A stretch of DNA of 21,719 nt from an uncultured Nitrospinaceae bacterium (GCA_938073925.1 CALJGH010000169.1:1-21719); one strand, 5' to 3'; counted from the first letter of the stretch, positions 6,418 through 14,837 are shown. Program-made: numbers and translations. Notes: a model not told the origin generated them from the sequence alone.

Positions 6418-7938
6418 ATGAGAAACGAACAAAATAAAACTTCCCCTAACTCAGGCATAGCCACTGCCGGATTGATCTTCAACGAACCCGTTGTATTCGA
6501 GTTGGGGTCTCCCGGTCGCAAGGCCTATTCCCTGCCCTCCTGCGATGTGCCCGAGGTCGAATTGGAAACCTTGCTACCGCCAGATGAAATTCGAGCCCCT
6601 ATTGAAGAACTTCCAGAATTGTCCGAGCTCGATGTCGTGCGTCATTACACAAGATTGTCGCAATGGAATTTCAGTATCGACACCAATTTTTATCCATTGG
6701 GATCATGCACCATGAAGTACAACCCAAAAATCAACGAAACCCTGGCGCGCCTGCCCGGTTTTGCAGCGCATCACCCCATGTCTGCCGATGAAGACGCGCA
6801 AGGCAGTCTGCAACTGATGCACGAGTTACAGGAATGTCTCAAAGAAATAAGCGGTATGGACCACGTCAGCCTGCAACCCGCAGCGGGAGCGCAAGGCGAG
6901 TTTGCCGGGATGCTGATGATTCAGGCTTATCACACAGCAAAAGGAAATCCGCGAAAAAAAGTGTTATTGCCCGACTCCGCCCACGGCACCAACCCTGCCA
7001 GTGCAAACCTTTGCGGTTATAAATCCGTACAGATACCTTCTAACTCCGAAGGCCTGATCGACATAGACAAGCTGGAAGCCGTCATGGACGAAGAAACGGC
7101 AGCTATCATGCTGACCAACCCTAATACCTTGGGAATGTTTGAAAAAGATATTTTAAGAATAACCAAAATCGTACACAGCAAAGGTGGCCTGGTTTACTGC
7201 GATGGAGCGAACTTAAACGCGGTTATGGGAATCGTCAAAATGGGAGAAATGGGAATAGACGTTTTACACATCAACCTGCATAAAACCTTTTCGACTCCGC
7301 ATGGTGGAGGCGGACCCGGTGCAGGCCCCGTCTGCATCAAAAATATTCTCGAACCTTATCTGCCGAAACCCGTAGTAGAGAAAAAAGGGCCTAACTATTT
7401 TTTGAATTATGATCGACCCGAAAGTGTTGGCAAACTGAAAGTCTTCAACGGCAACTTCGGAATGTTACTGAGAGCCTATGTCTACATCCGCACTCTCGGG
7501 CCTGAAGGAATTCTCGAAGCCGCACAATCAGCCGTATTAAACGCAAATTACATCCGCGCAAAACTAAAAGATACGTTCCATCTACCGTTTACAGGAGCCA
7601 GTCTGCACGAATGCGTGTTCAACGACAAAGGCCAGGGCATCAGCACGATGGATTTCGCTAAAGAACTCATCGACCATGGTTTTCATCCGCCAACGGTTTA
7701 TTTTCCTCTCATCGTAAAAGGCGCATTGATGATCGAGCCAACGGAAAGCGAATCGAAAGAAACACTCGACATGTTTATCGAATCAATGAAGTCCATCGCC
7801 AAAAAAGGCCATGAAGACCCCGACAGCTTTCACGAGGCGCCGCGCCTGCCGAAAGTATCACGCCCCGATGAAGCGAGAGCTGCACGTCAGCCTATCCTTC
7901 GATGGCGCCGGGTCAACGTAACACCAGGCTCAAATTAA
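6418..7938 (+). CDS. gcvPB: Glycine dehydrogenase (decarboxylating) subunit 2
   Basis: This is the PLP-binding half of the two-subunit glycine decarboxylase (P-protein) of the glycine cleavage system. It decarboxylates glycine and transfers aminomethyl to lipoylated GcvH. It is 506 residues, slightly longer than usual because of about 20 extra N-terminal residues and a short tail after ILRWRR. Signature segments are VVRHYTRLSQWNFSIDTNFY, YPLGSCTMKYNPK, DSAHGTNPASA, CDGANLNA, and the PLP lysine K289 in NLHKTFSTPHGGGGPG. The partner gcvPA and the gcvT and gcvH genes are not nearby; the gene follows an LPS glycosyltransferase by 5 nt. Its 3' end overlaps the convergent transporter gene by 9 bp. 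The start ATG has only a weak ribosome site. Confidence 0.97.
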   Translation: MRNEQNKTSPNSGIATAGLIFNEPVVFELGSPGRKAYSLPSCDVPEVELETLLPPDEIRAPIEELPELSELDVVRHYTRLSQWNFSIDTNFYPLGSCTMKYNPKINETLARLPGFAAHHPMSADEDAQGSLQLMHELQECLKEISGMDHVSLQPAAGAQGEFAGMLMIQAYHTAKGNPRKKVLLPDSAHGTNPASANLCGYKSVQIPSNSEGLIDIDKLEAVMDEETAAIMLTNPNTLGMFEKDILRITKIVHSKGGLVYCDGANLNAVMGIVKMGEMGIDVLHINLHKTFSTPHGGGGPGAGPVCIKNILEPYLPKPVVEKKGPNYFLNYDRPESVGKLKVFNGNFGMLLRAYVYIRTLGPEGILEAAQSAVLNANYIRAKLKDTFHLPFTGASLHECVFNDKGQGISTMDFAKELIDHGFHPPTVYFPLIVKGALMIEPTESESKETLDMFIESMKSIAKKGHEDPDSFHEAPRLPKVSRPDEARAARQPILRWRRVNVTPGSN

Positions 7939-9471
7939 AAGTCCGCTCACTAATACGAGAACGGCTGTTGTAACGATACCCGCCCCAAGCAGGTTCAGTA
8001 TCAAACCTGCCTTCGACATTTTTGGAATGCTAACCCATCCACTTCCAAACACAATTACGTTCGGTGGAGTCGCCACCGGTAACATAAAAGCAAACGAAGC
8101 CGCCAACGTTGCCGGCACCATAAAAAATAACGGGTGAATCGTTGCCGCTACTGCTGCCATACCAAGTATGGGAAGAATCATCGTTGTCGTTGCCGTGTTG
8201 GAAGTCAGTTCCGTTAAAAAAGTAACTGCAAGGCAAATAACAAGCACCGTTAACCACAACGGCCACTCGGAAACCCAATTAAGTTTCGAACCGATCCATT
8301 TATCAAGTCCACTCAAACCGAAGCCTGCTGCCAGCGCAAAACCGCCGCCGAAAAGAATCAATATTCCCCAAGGAGTTTTCGATTGCACAGTTTTCCAATC
8401 TAAAGCAAACCACTCTGTTTTACCGTTCAAGGCTATTCCCTTGACGCCGTTTACGGGAAAGACTAATAATAAAATTCCCATTGCCATGGCAACGGTAGAA
8501 TCGTGTAAGTATTTTGGGTTTTCAAAAATATTCGACCAACCAGGGAGAATAAAATCTCCTATCACAATGGGCCGCCTGAAAATCCACAACAAAGCGGTGA
8601 GACAAAAAACCGTAGCAACTATTTTTTCCGCTCGGCTCATCAAGCCCAATGTATCGAGTTCTTTCTGAATGATTCCACTTTCTCCGCCTTTAATCTGATT
8701 TATTGGAAAAGGCGAGACAAAGCGGCAAAGATACACCCACGTTATAGGAATAAAAATCAGGACAATAGGAAGAGCCATTGTCATCCACTTAAAAAAACTG
8801 ATTTCAGGGTTATCTGGGAAAAGGTTTTTGTAGAACCCCGCAAAAACAATATTCGGCGGCGTTCCAATAGGAGTACCCACTCCACCAATGCTAGCAGAAT
8901 AAGCAAGGCCCAACATGAGGACGAGCCCCAATCCGTTTTCAATTTTCTTTTGCGAATCAGAATTTCGTTCGCCGTTTAAGGAAGCGTCTAAAGCGATTTG
9001 CCTTACCACCGCCATTGCAACTGGAAGCATCATCATCGTTGAAGCGGTATTGGAAATCCACATCGACAAAAATGCAGTTGCGATCATAAACCCTAAAACA
9101 ATGCGTTTAGGGTCCGTCCCCATGGCGTTGACGATCCATAGCGCGAGGCGTTTATGAAAATTCCATTTCTCCATGGCGAGAGCGATCATGAATCCGCCAA
9201 GAAATAAAAAAATAAGATGGTTCGCGTAGTTAGGAGCAACCTGTTTGCTCGGCATGATACCGAGCATTGGAAATAGTACCAGAGGCAACAAAGCAGTGAG
9301 TGCAAGCGAGGTACCTTCACCGACCCACCATATAGCCATCAATGCAACCACGGCGAGTATACGCTGCCCACTTTCACTCATGCCTTCAGCAAGTGGCATG
9401 AGTAAGATTGCAACAAACACGGCAAGACCTGCAATCAAAACTATAATCTGTTTTTTGAAAGAATTATTCAC
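7930..9471 (-). CDS. DASS/SLC13-family Na+-coupled dicarboxylate transporter
   Basis: This inner-membrane transporter is 513 residues, full length for the DASS family, with many hydrophobic helices. Both substrate/sodium-binding SNT motifs are present, ISNTASTMMM in the first half and TSNTATTTM in the second. Each is followed by its TPPN loop (GGVGTPIGTPPN and MLPVATPPN). Members carry succinate, malate, fumarate, citrate or sulfate. A C4-dicarboxylate is the natural guess here because the gene lies 68 nt downstream of the succinate dehydrogenase/fumarate reductase genes on the same strand. The start is GTG at 9471, with an in-frame stop three codons upstream. No strong Shine-Dalgarno is seen. 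The 3' end overlaps gcvPB by 9 bp, tail to tail. Confidence 0.92.
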   Translation of the reverse strand: MNNSFKKQIIVLIAGLAVFVAILLMPLAEGMSESGQRILAVVALMAIWWVGEGTSLALTALLPLVLFPMLGIMPSKQVAPNYANHLIFLFLGGFMIALAMEKWNFHKRLALWIVNAMGTDPKRIVLGFMIATAFLSMWISNTASTMMMLPVAMAVVRQIALDASLNGERNSDSQKKIENGLGLVLMLGLAYSASIGGVGTPIGTPPNIVFAGFYKNLFPDNPEISFFKWMTMALPIVLIFIPITWVYLCRFVSPFPINQIKGGESGIIQKELDTLGLMSRAEKIVATVFCLTALLWIFRRPIVIGDFILPGWSNIFENPKYLHDSTVAMAMGILLLVFPVNGVKGIALNGKTEWFALDWKTVQSKTPWGILILFGGGFALAAGFGLSGLDKWIGSKLNWVSEWPLWLTVLVICLAVTFLTELTSNTATTTMILPILGMAAVAATIHPLFFMVPATLAASFAFMLPVATPPNVIVFGSGWVSIPKMSKAGLILNLLGAGIVTTAVLVLVSGLLI

Positions 9472-9539
9472 CCAGCGATCTTAACGCCTTAGGTCTTTGT
9501 GTACAAGGATTTGGCTTCTTACTGCCTGCAGTTCGCCCG

Positions 9540-10433
9540 CTAGTGGGAACTAGATGCGGAATTCGAAAGGATTTGGTTTATTTTTAGGGTGGAGACGATG
9601 TGGCTATCCATTCCTAATTGGGTGGGGGTGTAGCCCAATGCCAAAGCGACCAACTGCGGGAGATGCAGTATGGGAATGGATTGGTTTTTCTTTTGCAATG
9701 ATTCTATTTCGGGCTGATAAGAATCGAGACTCAGATGACAAAGTGGGCATCCCGTTGCCACAACATCGGCACCGTTATCTATGGCATCCACCAAAGCATT
9801 ACCAGACATACCGAGTGATGCATCTTTGTTCATCATCACGATTGGAAAGCCACAACATTTAATGCGACTCGGATAGTAAACTGGAGTTGCGCCTAACGCT
9901 GCAAAAATATCTTCCATACCTGTGGGGTTGTCCGGGTTCTCGAAGTCTGAGTTTTCAGAGGGACGTAAAACATAACAGCCGTAAAATGCCGCAACTTTCA
10001 ATCCTGTCAAAGGACGTTTGATTCGGGACTTCAACCTTGCCATGCCTTCTTCCGTTGCGAGGATGTTGGCGAAATGCTTGATTCTTGTTGTACCGTTGTA
10101 TTGATGACCGCCATCTTCGAGAATATCGTTTACTTTTTCTTTGTACTCTTTGCTTTCGTTCAGATGTGCTTCGGTCTTTTTCAAAGTTCCCTGACAAGTG
10201 GAACAGATGGTGACAATATCAAGCCCCTGTTTTTCAGCAATGGAAAATGAACGTGCGTTCAGGGCATCGGCCAACAACGGACTTTTTTCTGAAACCACAC
10301 CTGCACCACAGCAAGACGCGCTTTTCATTTCGACAAACTCAAAGCCCAAGCCTTCGGCGGCTTTAGTGGTGGAGAGCATCAACTCTCTAGTCGCCCCTTT
10401 GGCGACACATCCTGTGAAAAGGGCGAACTTCAT
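9540..10433 (-). CDS. Type-E succinate dehydrogenase/fumarate reductase, HdrB-like subunit (SdhE-type)
   Basis: The protein is 297 residues with two CCG domains, as in heterodisulfide reductase HdrB and the third subunit of type-E succinate:quinone oxidoreductases (not the unrelated SdhE/YgfY flavinylation factor). Domain 1 has C9, C41-C42, C77 and C80. Domain 2 has C153, C193-C194, C229 and C232. These bind iron-sulfur clusters in HdrB. In type-E enzymes this subunit replaces the heme-bearing membrane anchors and is thought to pass electrons between SdhB and the quinone or another carrier. No transmembrane helix is evident. Its ATG overlaps the sdhB stop (ATGA), so translation is coupled. 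The C-terminal 20 residues are Ser-rich and probably disordered. Confidence 0.9.
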   Translation of the reverse strand: MKFALFTGCVAKGATRELMLSTTKAAEGLGFEFVEMKSASCCGAGVVSEKSPLLADALNARSFSIAEKQGLDIVTICSTCQGTLKKTEAHLNESKEYKEKVNDILEDGGHQYNGTTRIKHFANILATEEGMARLKSRIKRPLTGLKVAAFYGCYVLRPSENSDFENPDNPTGMEDIFAALGATPVYYPSRIKCCGFPIVMMNKDASLGMSGNALVDAIDNGADVVATGCPLCHLSLDSYQPEIESLQKKNQSIPILHLPQLVALALGYTPTQLGMDSHIVSTLKINQILSNSASSSH

Positions 10434-11371
10434 TGATCCAACTCCTTGAATATACGTTTAACGTCATCGACTTCGTCAATGGAATGATGAATTACTGGCG
10501 GAACTTTTCCTTTGAGCAACATTCTGAGTCCGATCGGAATCAGGCTGAGCAGACCGGAGATATTAAAAATACCCATCGACTCAACTGGAATCCTATTTTC
10601 GTTCAAGTTGCCACTTCTCTTAACAGAATTTGTAAAGGATAGTGCATGACGTGCGCCATTATTATTATGCACTCCATTATCCAATGCCACGGTCATGATT
10701 TCTTTTATGCGATCGAAAGGCTTTGCCGGTTTCGGGCAACGTTCTACACACTCGGCGCAATGCGTACAATCCCAAATTCCTCCGGGCTCACTCAAGTCTT
10801 GCACGCGTTGCAATGTTTTGGAATCGCGAGAATCGCCGACAAACCTTTGCGCTTTCGCCAATGCCGCAGGCCCAAGAAAATTATCATCGACTTCTAGCGT
10901 GTTGCAATCTGAATAACAGGCACCACACATGATGCAGGTGCTGGCATCGTCGATGATAAGAAACTCTTCTTGCGACTGATGTCTTTCTTTTGCCGGTGCT
11001 TCGTCTTTTGGCTCAAGGTAAGGTTTTACTTTATTGATTTTGTCCCAGAACGGGGTGAAGTCAACAACCAGATCTTTAACTGGTTTCATATTCCCTAGAG
11101 GTTCCAGAGTAATCGTATCGTCATTATCTAATAGGTGTTCGCCTTGACGTTGGCAGGCCAGTAAAGCGTGACCGTTTGCCTTGACTGCGCAAGACCCGCA
11201 AATTGCACTACGGCAAGACATTCGATAAGAAAGGCTGCCATCGAGAGTCCATTTGATCTCATTCATGCAATCCAGAAGTGTGGCACCGTCAGGAATATCC
11301 AACTCAAACTCTTCGAAGTAAGGCTCGGGTTGTTTTTCTGGATTGAACCGTTTGATTCTAAATGTTGCCAT
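10430..11371 (-). CDS. sdhB: Succinate dehydrogenase/fumarate reductase iron-sulfur subunit with extended C-terminus
   Basis: This electron-transfer subunit links the flavoprotein to the HdrB-like subunit. With the start at ATG 11371 it is 313 residues, about 70 longer than classical SdhB. The N-terminal ferredoxin domain binds [2Fe-2S] through C53, C58, C61 and C73. The second domain has C146xxC149xxC152xxxC156 and C202xxC205xxC208xxxC212P. Classical SdhB has only three cysteines in the latter motif for [3Fe-4S]; C205 is extra and suggests [4Fe-4S], as reported for archaeal type-E enzymes. The C-terminal extension (about 240-313) resembles HdrC/TfrB proteins. A TTG one codon earlier (11374) is possible, but ATG overlapping the sdhA stop (TGATG) is preferred. 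GAGAG lies about 9 nt upstream. Confidence 0.93.
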   Translation of the reverse strand: MATFRIKRFNPEKQPEPYFEEFELDIPDGATLLDCMNEIKWTLDGSLSYRMSCRSAICGSCAVKANGHALLACQRQGEHLLDNDDTITLEPLGNMKPVKDLVVDFTPFWDKINKVKPYLEPKDEAPAKERHQSQEEFLIIDDASTCIMCGACYSDCNTLEVDDNFLGPAALAKAQRFVGDSRDSKTLQRVQDLSEPGGIWDCTHCAECVERCPKPAKPFDRIKEIMTVALDNGVHNNNGARHALSFTNSVKRSGNLNENRIPVESMGIFNISGLLSLIPIGLRMLLKGKVPPVIHHSIDEVDDVKRIFKELDQ

Positions 11372-13080
11372 CAATAAGTTCTCTCAGTGACTGGATATTT
11401 AGTAATAACTACGGGTTTGGTTTTTATGACAAACCCATCCGGCGAATCATAGACCATAGAGTGATGCAGGAATTTTTTATCATCCCGTTTCGGAAAGTCC
11501 GTCCTAGAGTGACCGCCCCGGCTTTCCTGCCTGTAAAGGGCTGCCTCAGCGATGACTTCTGCCATTCTCAGCATATTTCCCAACTCCATAATTTCGTAAA
11601 TTTCAGTATTAAATATTTTGCCTTTATCCGTCACTTTACCTTTTTTGAACCGCACCTGCAGCTCTTTAAGGGTATCCATACAGACTTTCAGCTTTTCAGC
11701 ATCGCGAAAAACCCCGCAATGGCTCATCATAATTTCTTTCATGTCATCTCGAATATCCTTGTAACTTTCGCTGCCATCTCTTTGAAAAACATCCTCAAAC
11801 TTTTCTAATACTTTGGCTTTTTCCTGTCCCTCATTTACATTACCAAAGTCTTTACCTCTTGCGTATTCCAAGACAGATTTACCCGCACGTTCGCCAAACA
11901 CAACGGCATCAAGAAGAGAATTTGTTCCCAACCGGTTTCCGCCGTGAACCGAAACACAGGCACATTCACCCGCTGCGAAAAACCCATTCATTTTGGTTCC
12001 TTCTGCATCAAGAATGACATGACAGAACTTATCTACAGGAATTCCGCCCATGGAATAATGTGCGGTGGGTTGAATGGGAATAGGATCTGTAATGCAGTCA
12101 ATACCGAGAAAGTCGATTGCCAATTGTCGAATTTGTGGCAGACGTTCCATGATGCGCGCTTCGCCAAGATGTCGAAGGTCGAGATTGATACAGTCTTCTC
12201 CGTTGACACCGCGACCTGCATCGATTTCGCTTTGCTCGGCACGAGAAACAATATCACGTGGTGCAAGTTCCATTCGGGAAGGCGCATAATTTTCCATGAA
12301 CCGCTCGCCTTTATCATTGAGCAGATAAGCTCCTTCCCCACGAGCCGCTTCAGAAAACAAAATACCCTGACGGAATAATCCAGAAGGGTGGAACTGAACA
12401 AATTCGGGATCTTCAAGTGGAATGCCAACTTCAAACGCTGCTATCACACCATCAGCAGTACTGGCGAAGGCATTGGATGTGATTTTAAATACACGCCCAT
12501 AACCGCCGGTACAAAAAACTACCGCCTTAGCTCTTATAACTTCTACTTCCCCCGTCTGAATATTACTGACAACCACACCATTACAACGATCGCCATCAAC
12601 AATGAGAGAATGCATATACCATTCATTATAAATTTTGACGGACTTCTCATTCTTCATCAACTGTTCGTGAAGAGCATGTAAAATAGCGTGTCCGGTTCTA
12701 TCGGCAGAGAAACAGGCGCGGGGTTTTGAGTGACCGCCAAAACTACGCTGGGCAATTTTTCCATCTGCGGTACGGCTGAAAACACAGCCCATATGTTCTA
12801 GTTCATAGATAATTCGAGGAGCGGCCTTGACATACTCTTCAACGGCATCTTGATCGTTGAGAAAATCACCGCCCTTGACGGTATCATACATATGCTCTTC
12901 CCAACTATCCGGCTCGGAATTTCCAAGTGAGGCGGCTATTCCTCCCTGCGCGGCTCCTGAATGTGAACGGGAAGGATAAACCTTCGTCAATACAGCTACA
13001 TCAAGCTCTTTAGATGCTTCAAGGGCGCAACGCATACCAGCCAGACCGGCACCGATGATCACCACATCATGTTCAATCAC
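11371..13080 (-). CDS. sdhA: Succinate dehydrogenase/fumarate reductase flavoprotein subunit
   Basis: This catalytic subunit interconverts succinate and fumarate in the oxidative or reductive TCA cycle on the cytoplasmic side. It is 569 residues, normal length. The dinucleotide fold VVIIGAGLAG is at 6-15. The covalent-FAD histidine is H40 in SRSHSGAAQGG. Active-site residues are H231 (FHPSG), R275 (ELAPRDIVSRA) and H341 (TAHYSMGG). The capping and C-terminal FAD contacts ACVSVHGGNRLGTNSLLD are intact. The direction cannot be told from sequence; in organisms fixing carbon by the reductive TCA cycle it acts as fumarate reductase. The start is GTG at 13080 with GAGGTG (13091-13086) 5 nt upstream. 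Order A-B-E with overlapping ends indicates one operon. Confidence 0.96.
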   Translation of the reverse strand: MIEHDVVIIGAGLAGMRCALEASKELDVAVLTKVYPSRSHSGAAQGGIAASLGNSEPDSWEEHMYDTVKGGDFLNDQDAVEEYVKAAPRIIYELEHMGCVFSRTADGKIAQRSFGGHSKPRACFSADRTGHAILHALHEQLMKNEKSVKIYNEWYMHSLIVDGDRCNGVVVSNIQTGEVEVIRAKAVVFCTGGYGRVFKITSNAFASTADGVIAAFEVGIPLEDPEFVQFHPSGLFRQGILFSEAARGEGAYLLNDKGERFMENYAPSRMELAPRDIVSRAEQSEIDAGRGVNGEDCINLDLRHLGEARIMERLPQIRQLAIDFLGIDCITDPIPIQPTAHYSMGGIPVDKFCHVILDAEGTKMNGFFAAGECACVSVHGGNRLGTNSLLDAVVFGERAGKSVLEYARGKDFGNVNEGQEKAKVLEKFEDVFQRDGSESYKDIRDDMKEIMMSHCGVFRDAEKLKVCMDTLKELQVRFKKGKVTDKGKIFNTEIYEIMELGNMLRMAEVIAEAALYRQESRGGHSRTDFPKRDDKKFLHHSMVYDSPDGFVIKTKPVVITKYPVTERTY

Positions 13081-13279
13081 AAAAACACCTCAAAACAGGA
13101 ACTACTTATTAATTCTCAACTAATGAGAAGGCAAACCTTGCTAAATCATCTCGATCATAGATACATTCCGATATCGCCCTAAACATAAAAACCATTGAAA
13201 AATCAAAGAAAACCGAGTTGGGTTTCGTTCGGGGAGTTTGCTAATCAGGGCACTTACCGGACATAAAATCGAGGGAGAA

Positions 13280-13308
13280 TTTAAACATTTCCCTCCCTTG
13301 AAAGTCAA
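13280..13308 (-). promoter_or_regulatory. Candidate promoter of the sdhABE operon
   Basis: TTGACT (13308-13303) and TTTAAA (13285-13280) are spaced by 17 nt on the minus strand. The -35 matches 5 of 6 and the -10 matches 4 of 6. Transcription would start near 13273, leaving a leader of about 190 nt before the GTG at 13080. Confidence 0.4.
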
Positions 13309-13321
13309 GCAAAATGAGATT

Positions 13322-13354
13322 GGGGTTGCAAAACCCCGGCAAGCCCATCATAAT
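13322..13354 (+). promoter_or_regulatory. Candidate promoter of the RNA helicase gene, with inverted repeat over the -35
   Basis: TTGCAA (13326-13331) and CATAAT (13349-13354) are spaced by 17 nt. The -35 lies inside a perfect 6-bp inverted repeat GGGGTT-GCAA-AACCCC (13322-13337), a possible operator. The predicted start near 13361 gives a leader of about 170 nt. Confidence 0.4.
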
Positions 13355-13498
13355 AACATCTGCCAAAGAGAGCGAATAGTAAGCTATTGAAATTTAAAGG
13401 CTCTAGATCCCCTCCGCCCGCTAGCCATAAAGACCTATGGCAATAATCCATTAGGCCGAGAAAACGTTTTCCCGTAACGCAAAAACCTTGCAAATCAC

Positions 13499-13523
13499 TC
13501 GCAGTCATTACTGCGACATGGAG
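13499..13523 (+). promoter_or_regulatory. Leader hairpin next to the helicase Shine-Dalgarno
   Basis: TCGCAGT (13499-13505) and ACTGCGA (13510-13516) form a perfect 7-bp stem with loop CATT. Three nt later comes GGAG (13520-13523), 7 nt before the TTG start at 13531. The GGAG decides the start: an ATG at 13518 is in another frame and ends after eight codons. Confidence 0.6.
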
Positions 13524-13530
13524 TATTTTT

Positions 13531-14832
13531 TTGGAACTTCTTAATTTCGAATCTTTACCACTTCCCGAACCCCTTTTGAAGGGCATTCGTGATGCTAAAT
13601 TCAAAACCTGTACCCCCATTCAAAGTAAATCGCTTCCCATTACTCTGGCGCGAAAAGATCTTGCAGGGCAGGCACAAACCGGAACCGGTAAAACCGCCGC
13701 TTTTTTGATAACTCTTTTTACTCGACTGCTGGAAAACAAACCGGATCCGGCGGAAAAAGGTAAAGAGGGCCCGCGTGCGCTTGTTCTAGCACCGACCCGG
13801 GAGCTTGCACGACAAATTGAAAAAGATGCCCTGTTACTCGGTAAACATTGTGGCTTTAAAATAGCGTGCGTCATCGGCGGAGTCGATTACGAAAAACAAC
13901 GCAATCAGATCAAAGATGGGGTTGATGTTCTCATCGCCACTCCTGGAAGACTGATCGACTTTTACAAGCAACGATTCTTCAGCCTGAAACGAATCGAAGT
14001 GCTGGTTGTAGATGAAGCCGACCGTATGTTCGATATGGGTTTCATCGTAGACTTACGCTTCCTCTTCCGTAGTTGTTCTCCCTACAATAAACGACAGACC
14101 ATGTTGTTTTCGGCCACGCTCAATTATCGGGTTATGGAACTGTGCTATGAGCATATGAATAATCCCACTAAAGTGGTCATTGAACCCGAAAAAGCGGTGG
14201 TAGATGAAATCAAACAATCTCTTTTTCACGTTGGGCAACACGAAAAATTCAACCTTCTGTTGGGACTATTGAAACAAGAAGAAGGAAAAAAGGTTCTCAT
14301 TTTCTGTAATACCAAGGTAGAAGCGGAACAATTGGAGTGGAAGCTGAACCACAACGGTTACAACTCGGGGCAAATAAGCGGCGATCTTCACCAAAAGGCC
14401 CGCATAAAGGTATTGGAAGATTTCCAAAAAGGCGATCTCTATATCCTGATCGCCACCGATGTCGCATCGCGCGGATTACATGTCGATGACATAACACATG
14501 TTATCAACTACGACCTTCCGCAGGACGCAGAAGATTATGTTCATCGGATCGGCCGCACAGCCCGAGCAGGCAAAAAAGGCACCGCCATCACCCTATGTTG
14601 TGAAGATTTTGCGCAACATCTGGAGCGTGTCGAAGTTTATTTAAAAAAGAAAATACCGGTTGCCTGGGCAGAAGAAGAGCTATACCTCACAGAAAAAGAA
14701 GGCACACCACCGGCAAGAAAACGTCGTCGCACATCTCCACCGAAAGCAAAAACCAATTCCGGCAACCGCCCTCGCAATGGAAAAGGACAGCAGCGAAGAC
14801 GCCCCCCCTCGAGAGTACGTTCTACCTCCTAG
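13531..14832 (+). CDS. DEAD-box ATP-dependent RNA helicase (RhlE-like)
   Basis: This cytoplasmic RNA helicase is probably involved in ribosome assembly or mRNA turnover. It is 433 residues with every core motif: the Q motif (FESLPLP to PIQ 31), motif I AQTGTGKT (48-55), Ia PTRELA, TPGR (137-140), DEAD (161-164), SAT (194-196), the second RecA domain with ATDVASRGLHVD, and HRIGRTARAG (338-347). The C-terminal tail from about residue 390 is rich in Arg, Lys and Pro and likely binds RNA. The start is TTG, supported by GGAG 7 nt upstream. A T7 run at 13526-13532 straddles the start. The gene converges on ligA with only 5 bp between stops. Confidence 0.95.
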   Translation: MELLNFESLPLPEPLLKGIRDAKFKTCTPIQSKSLPITLARKDLAGQAQTGTGKTAAFLITLFTRLLENKPDPAEKGKEGPRALVLAPTRELARQIEKDALLLGKHCGFKIACVIGGVDYEKQRNQIKDGVDVLIATPGRLIDFYKQRFFSLKRIEVLVVDEADRMFDMGFIVDLRFLFRSCSPYNKRQTMLFSATLNYRVMELCYEHMNNPTKVVIEPEKAVVDEIKQSLFHVGQHEKFNLLLGLLKQEEGKKVLIFCNTKVEAEQLEWKLNHNGYNSGQISGDLHQKARIKVLEDFQKGDLYILIATDVASRGLHVDDITHVINYDLPQDAEDYVHRIGRTARAGKKGTAITLCCEDFAQHLERVEVYLKKKIPVAWAEEELYLTEKEGTPPARKRRRTSPPKAKTNSGNRPRNGKGQQRRRPPSRVRSTS

Positions 14833-14837
14833 CAAAA

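Larger units (their letters stand above)
13081..13530. other. Divergent control region between sdhA and the RNA helicase gene
   Basis: These 450 nt hold no convincing protein gene. A minus-strand promoter (13280-13308) and a plus-strand promoter (13326-13354) stand back to back with their -35 boxes 17 bp apart, beside the inverted repeat GGGGTT/AACCCC (13322-13337). Other small structures are a G/C-rich hairpin at 13271-13295 and a bulged stem CCTATGG/CCATTAGG (13434-13455). Last is the perfect hairpin just before the helicase start (13499-13516). Confidence 0.5.

Noticed and set aside
11372..11374. TTG at 11374 as the sdhB start
   Set aside because: The next codon is ATG, which overlaps the sdhA stop and gives the usual N-terminus.
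13271..13295. Hairpin GAGGGA/TCCCTC considered as a terminator
   Set aside because: No T-tract follows on either strand and it overlaps the candidate sdhA promoter.
13460..13471. Perfect 12-bp palindrome GAAAACGTTTTC
   Set aside because: A 12-bp palindrome is expected several times by chance in 21.7 kb, and it is not placed at a promoter I can support.
13518..13544. ATG at 13518 as the helicase start
   Set aside because: It is out of frame with the helicase and meets a stop after eight codons; TTG at 13531 with GGAG fits better.
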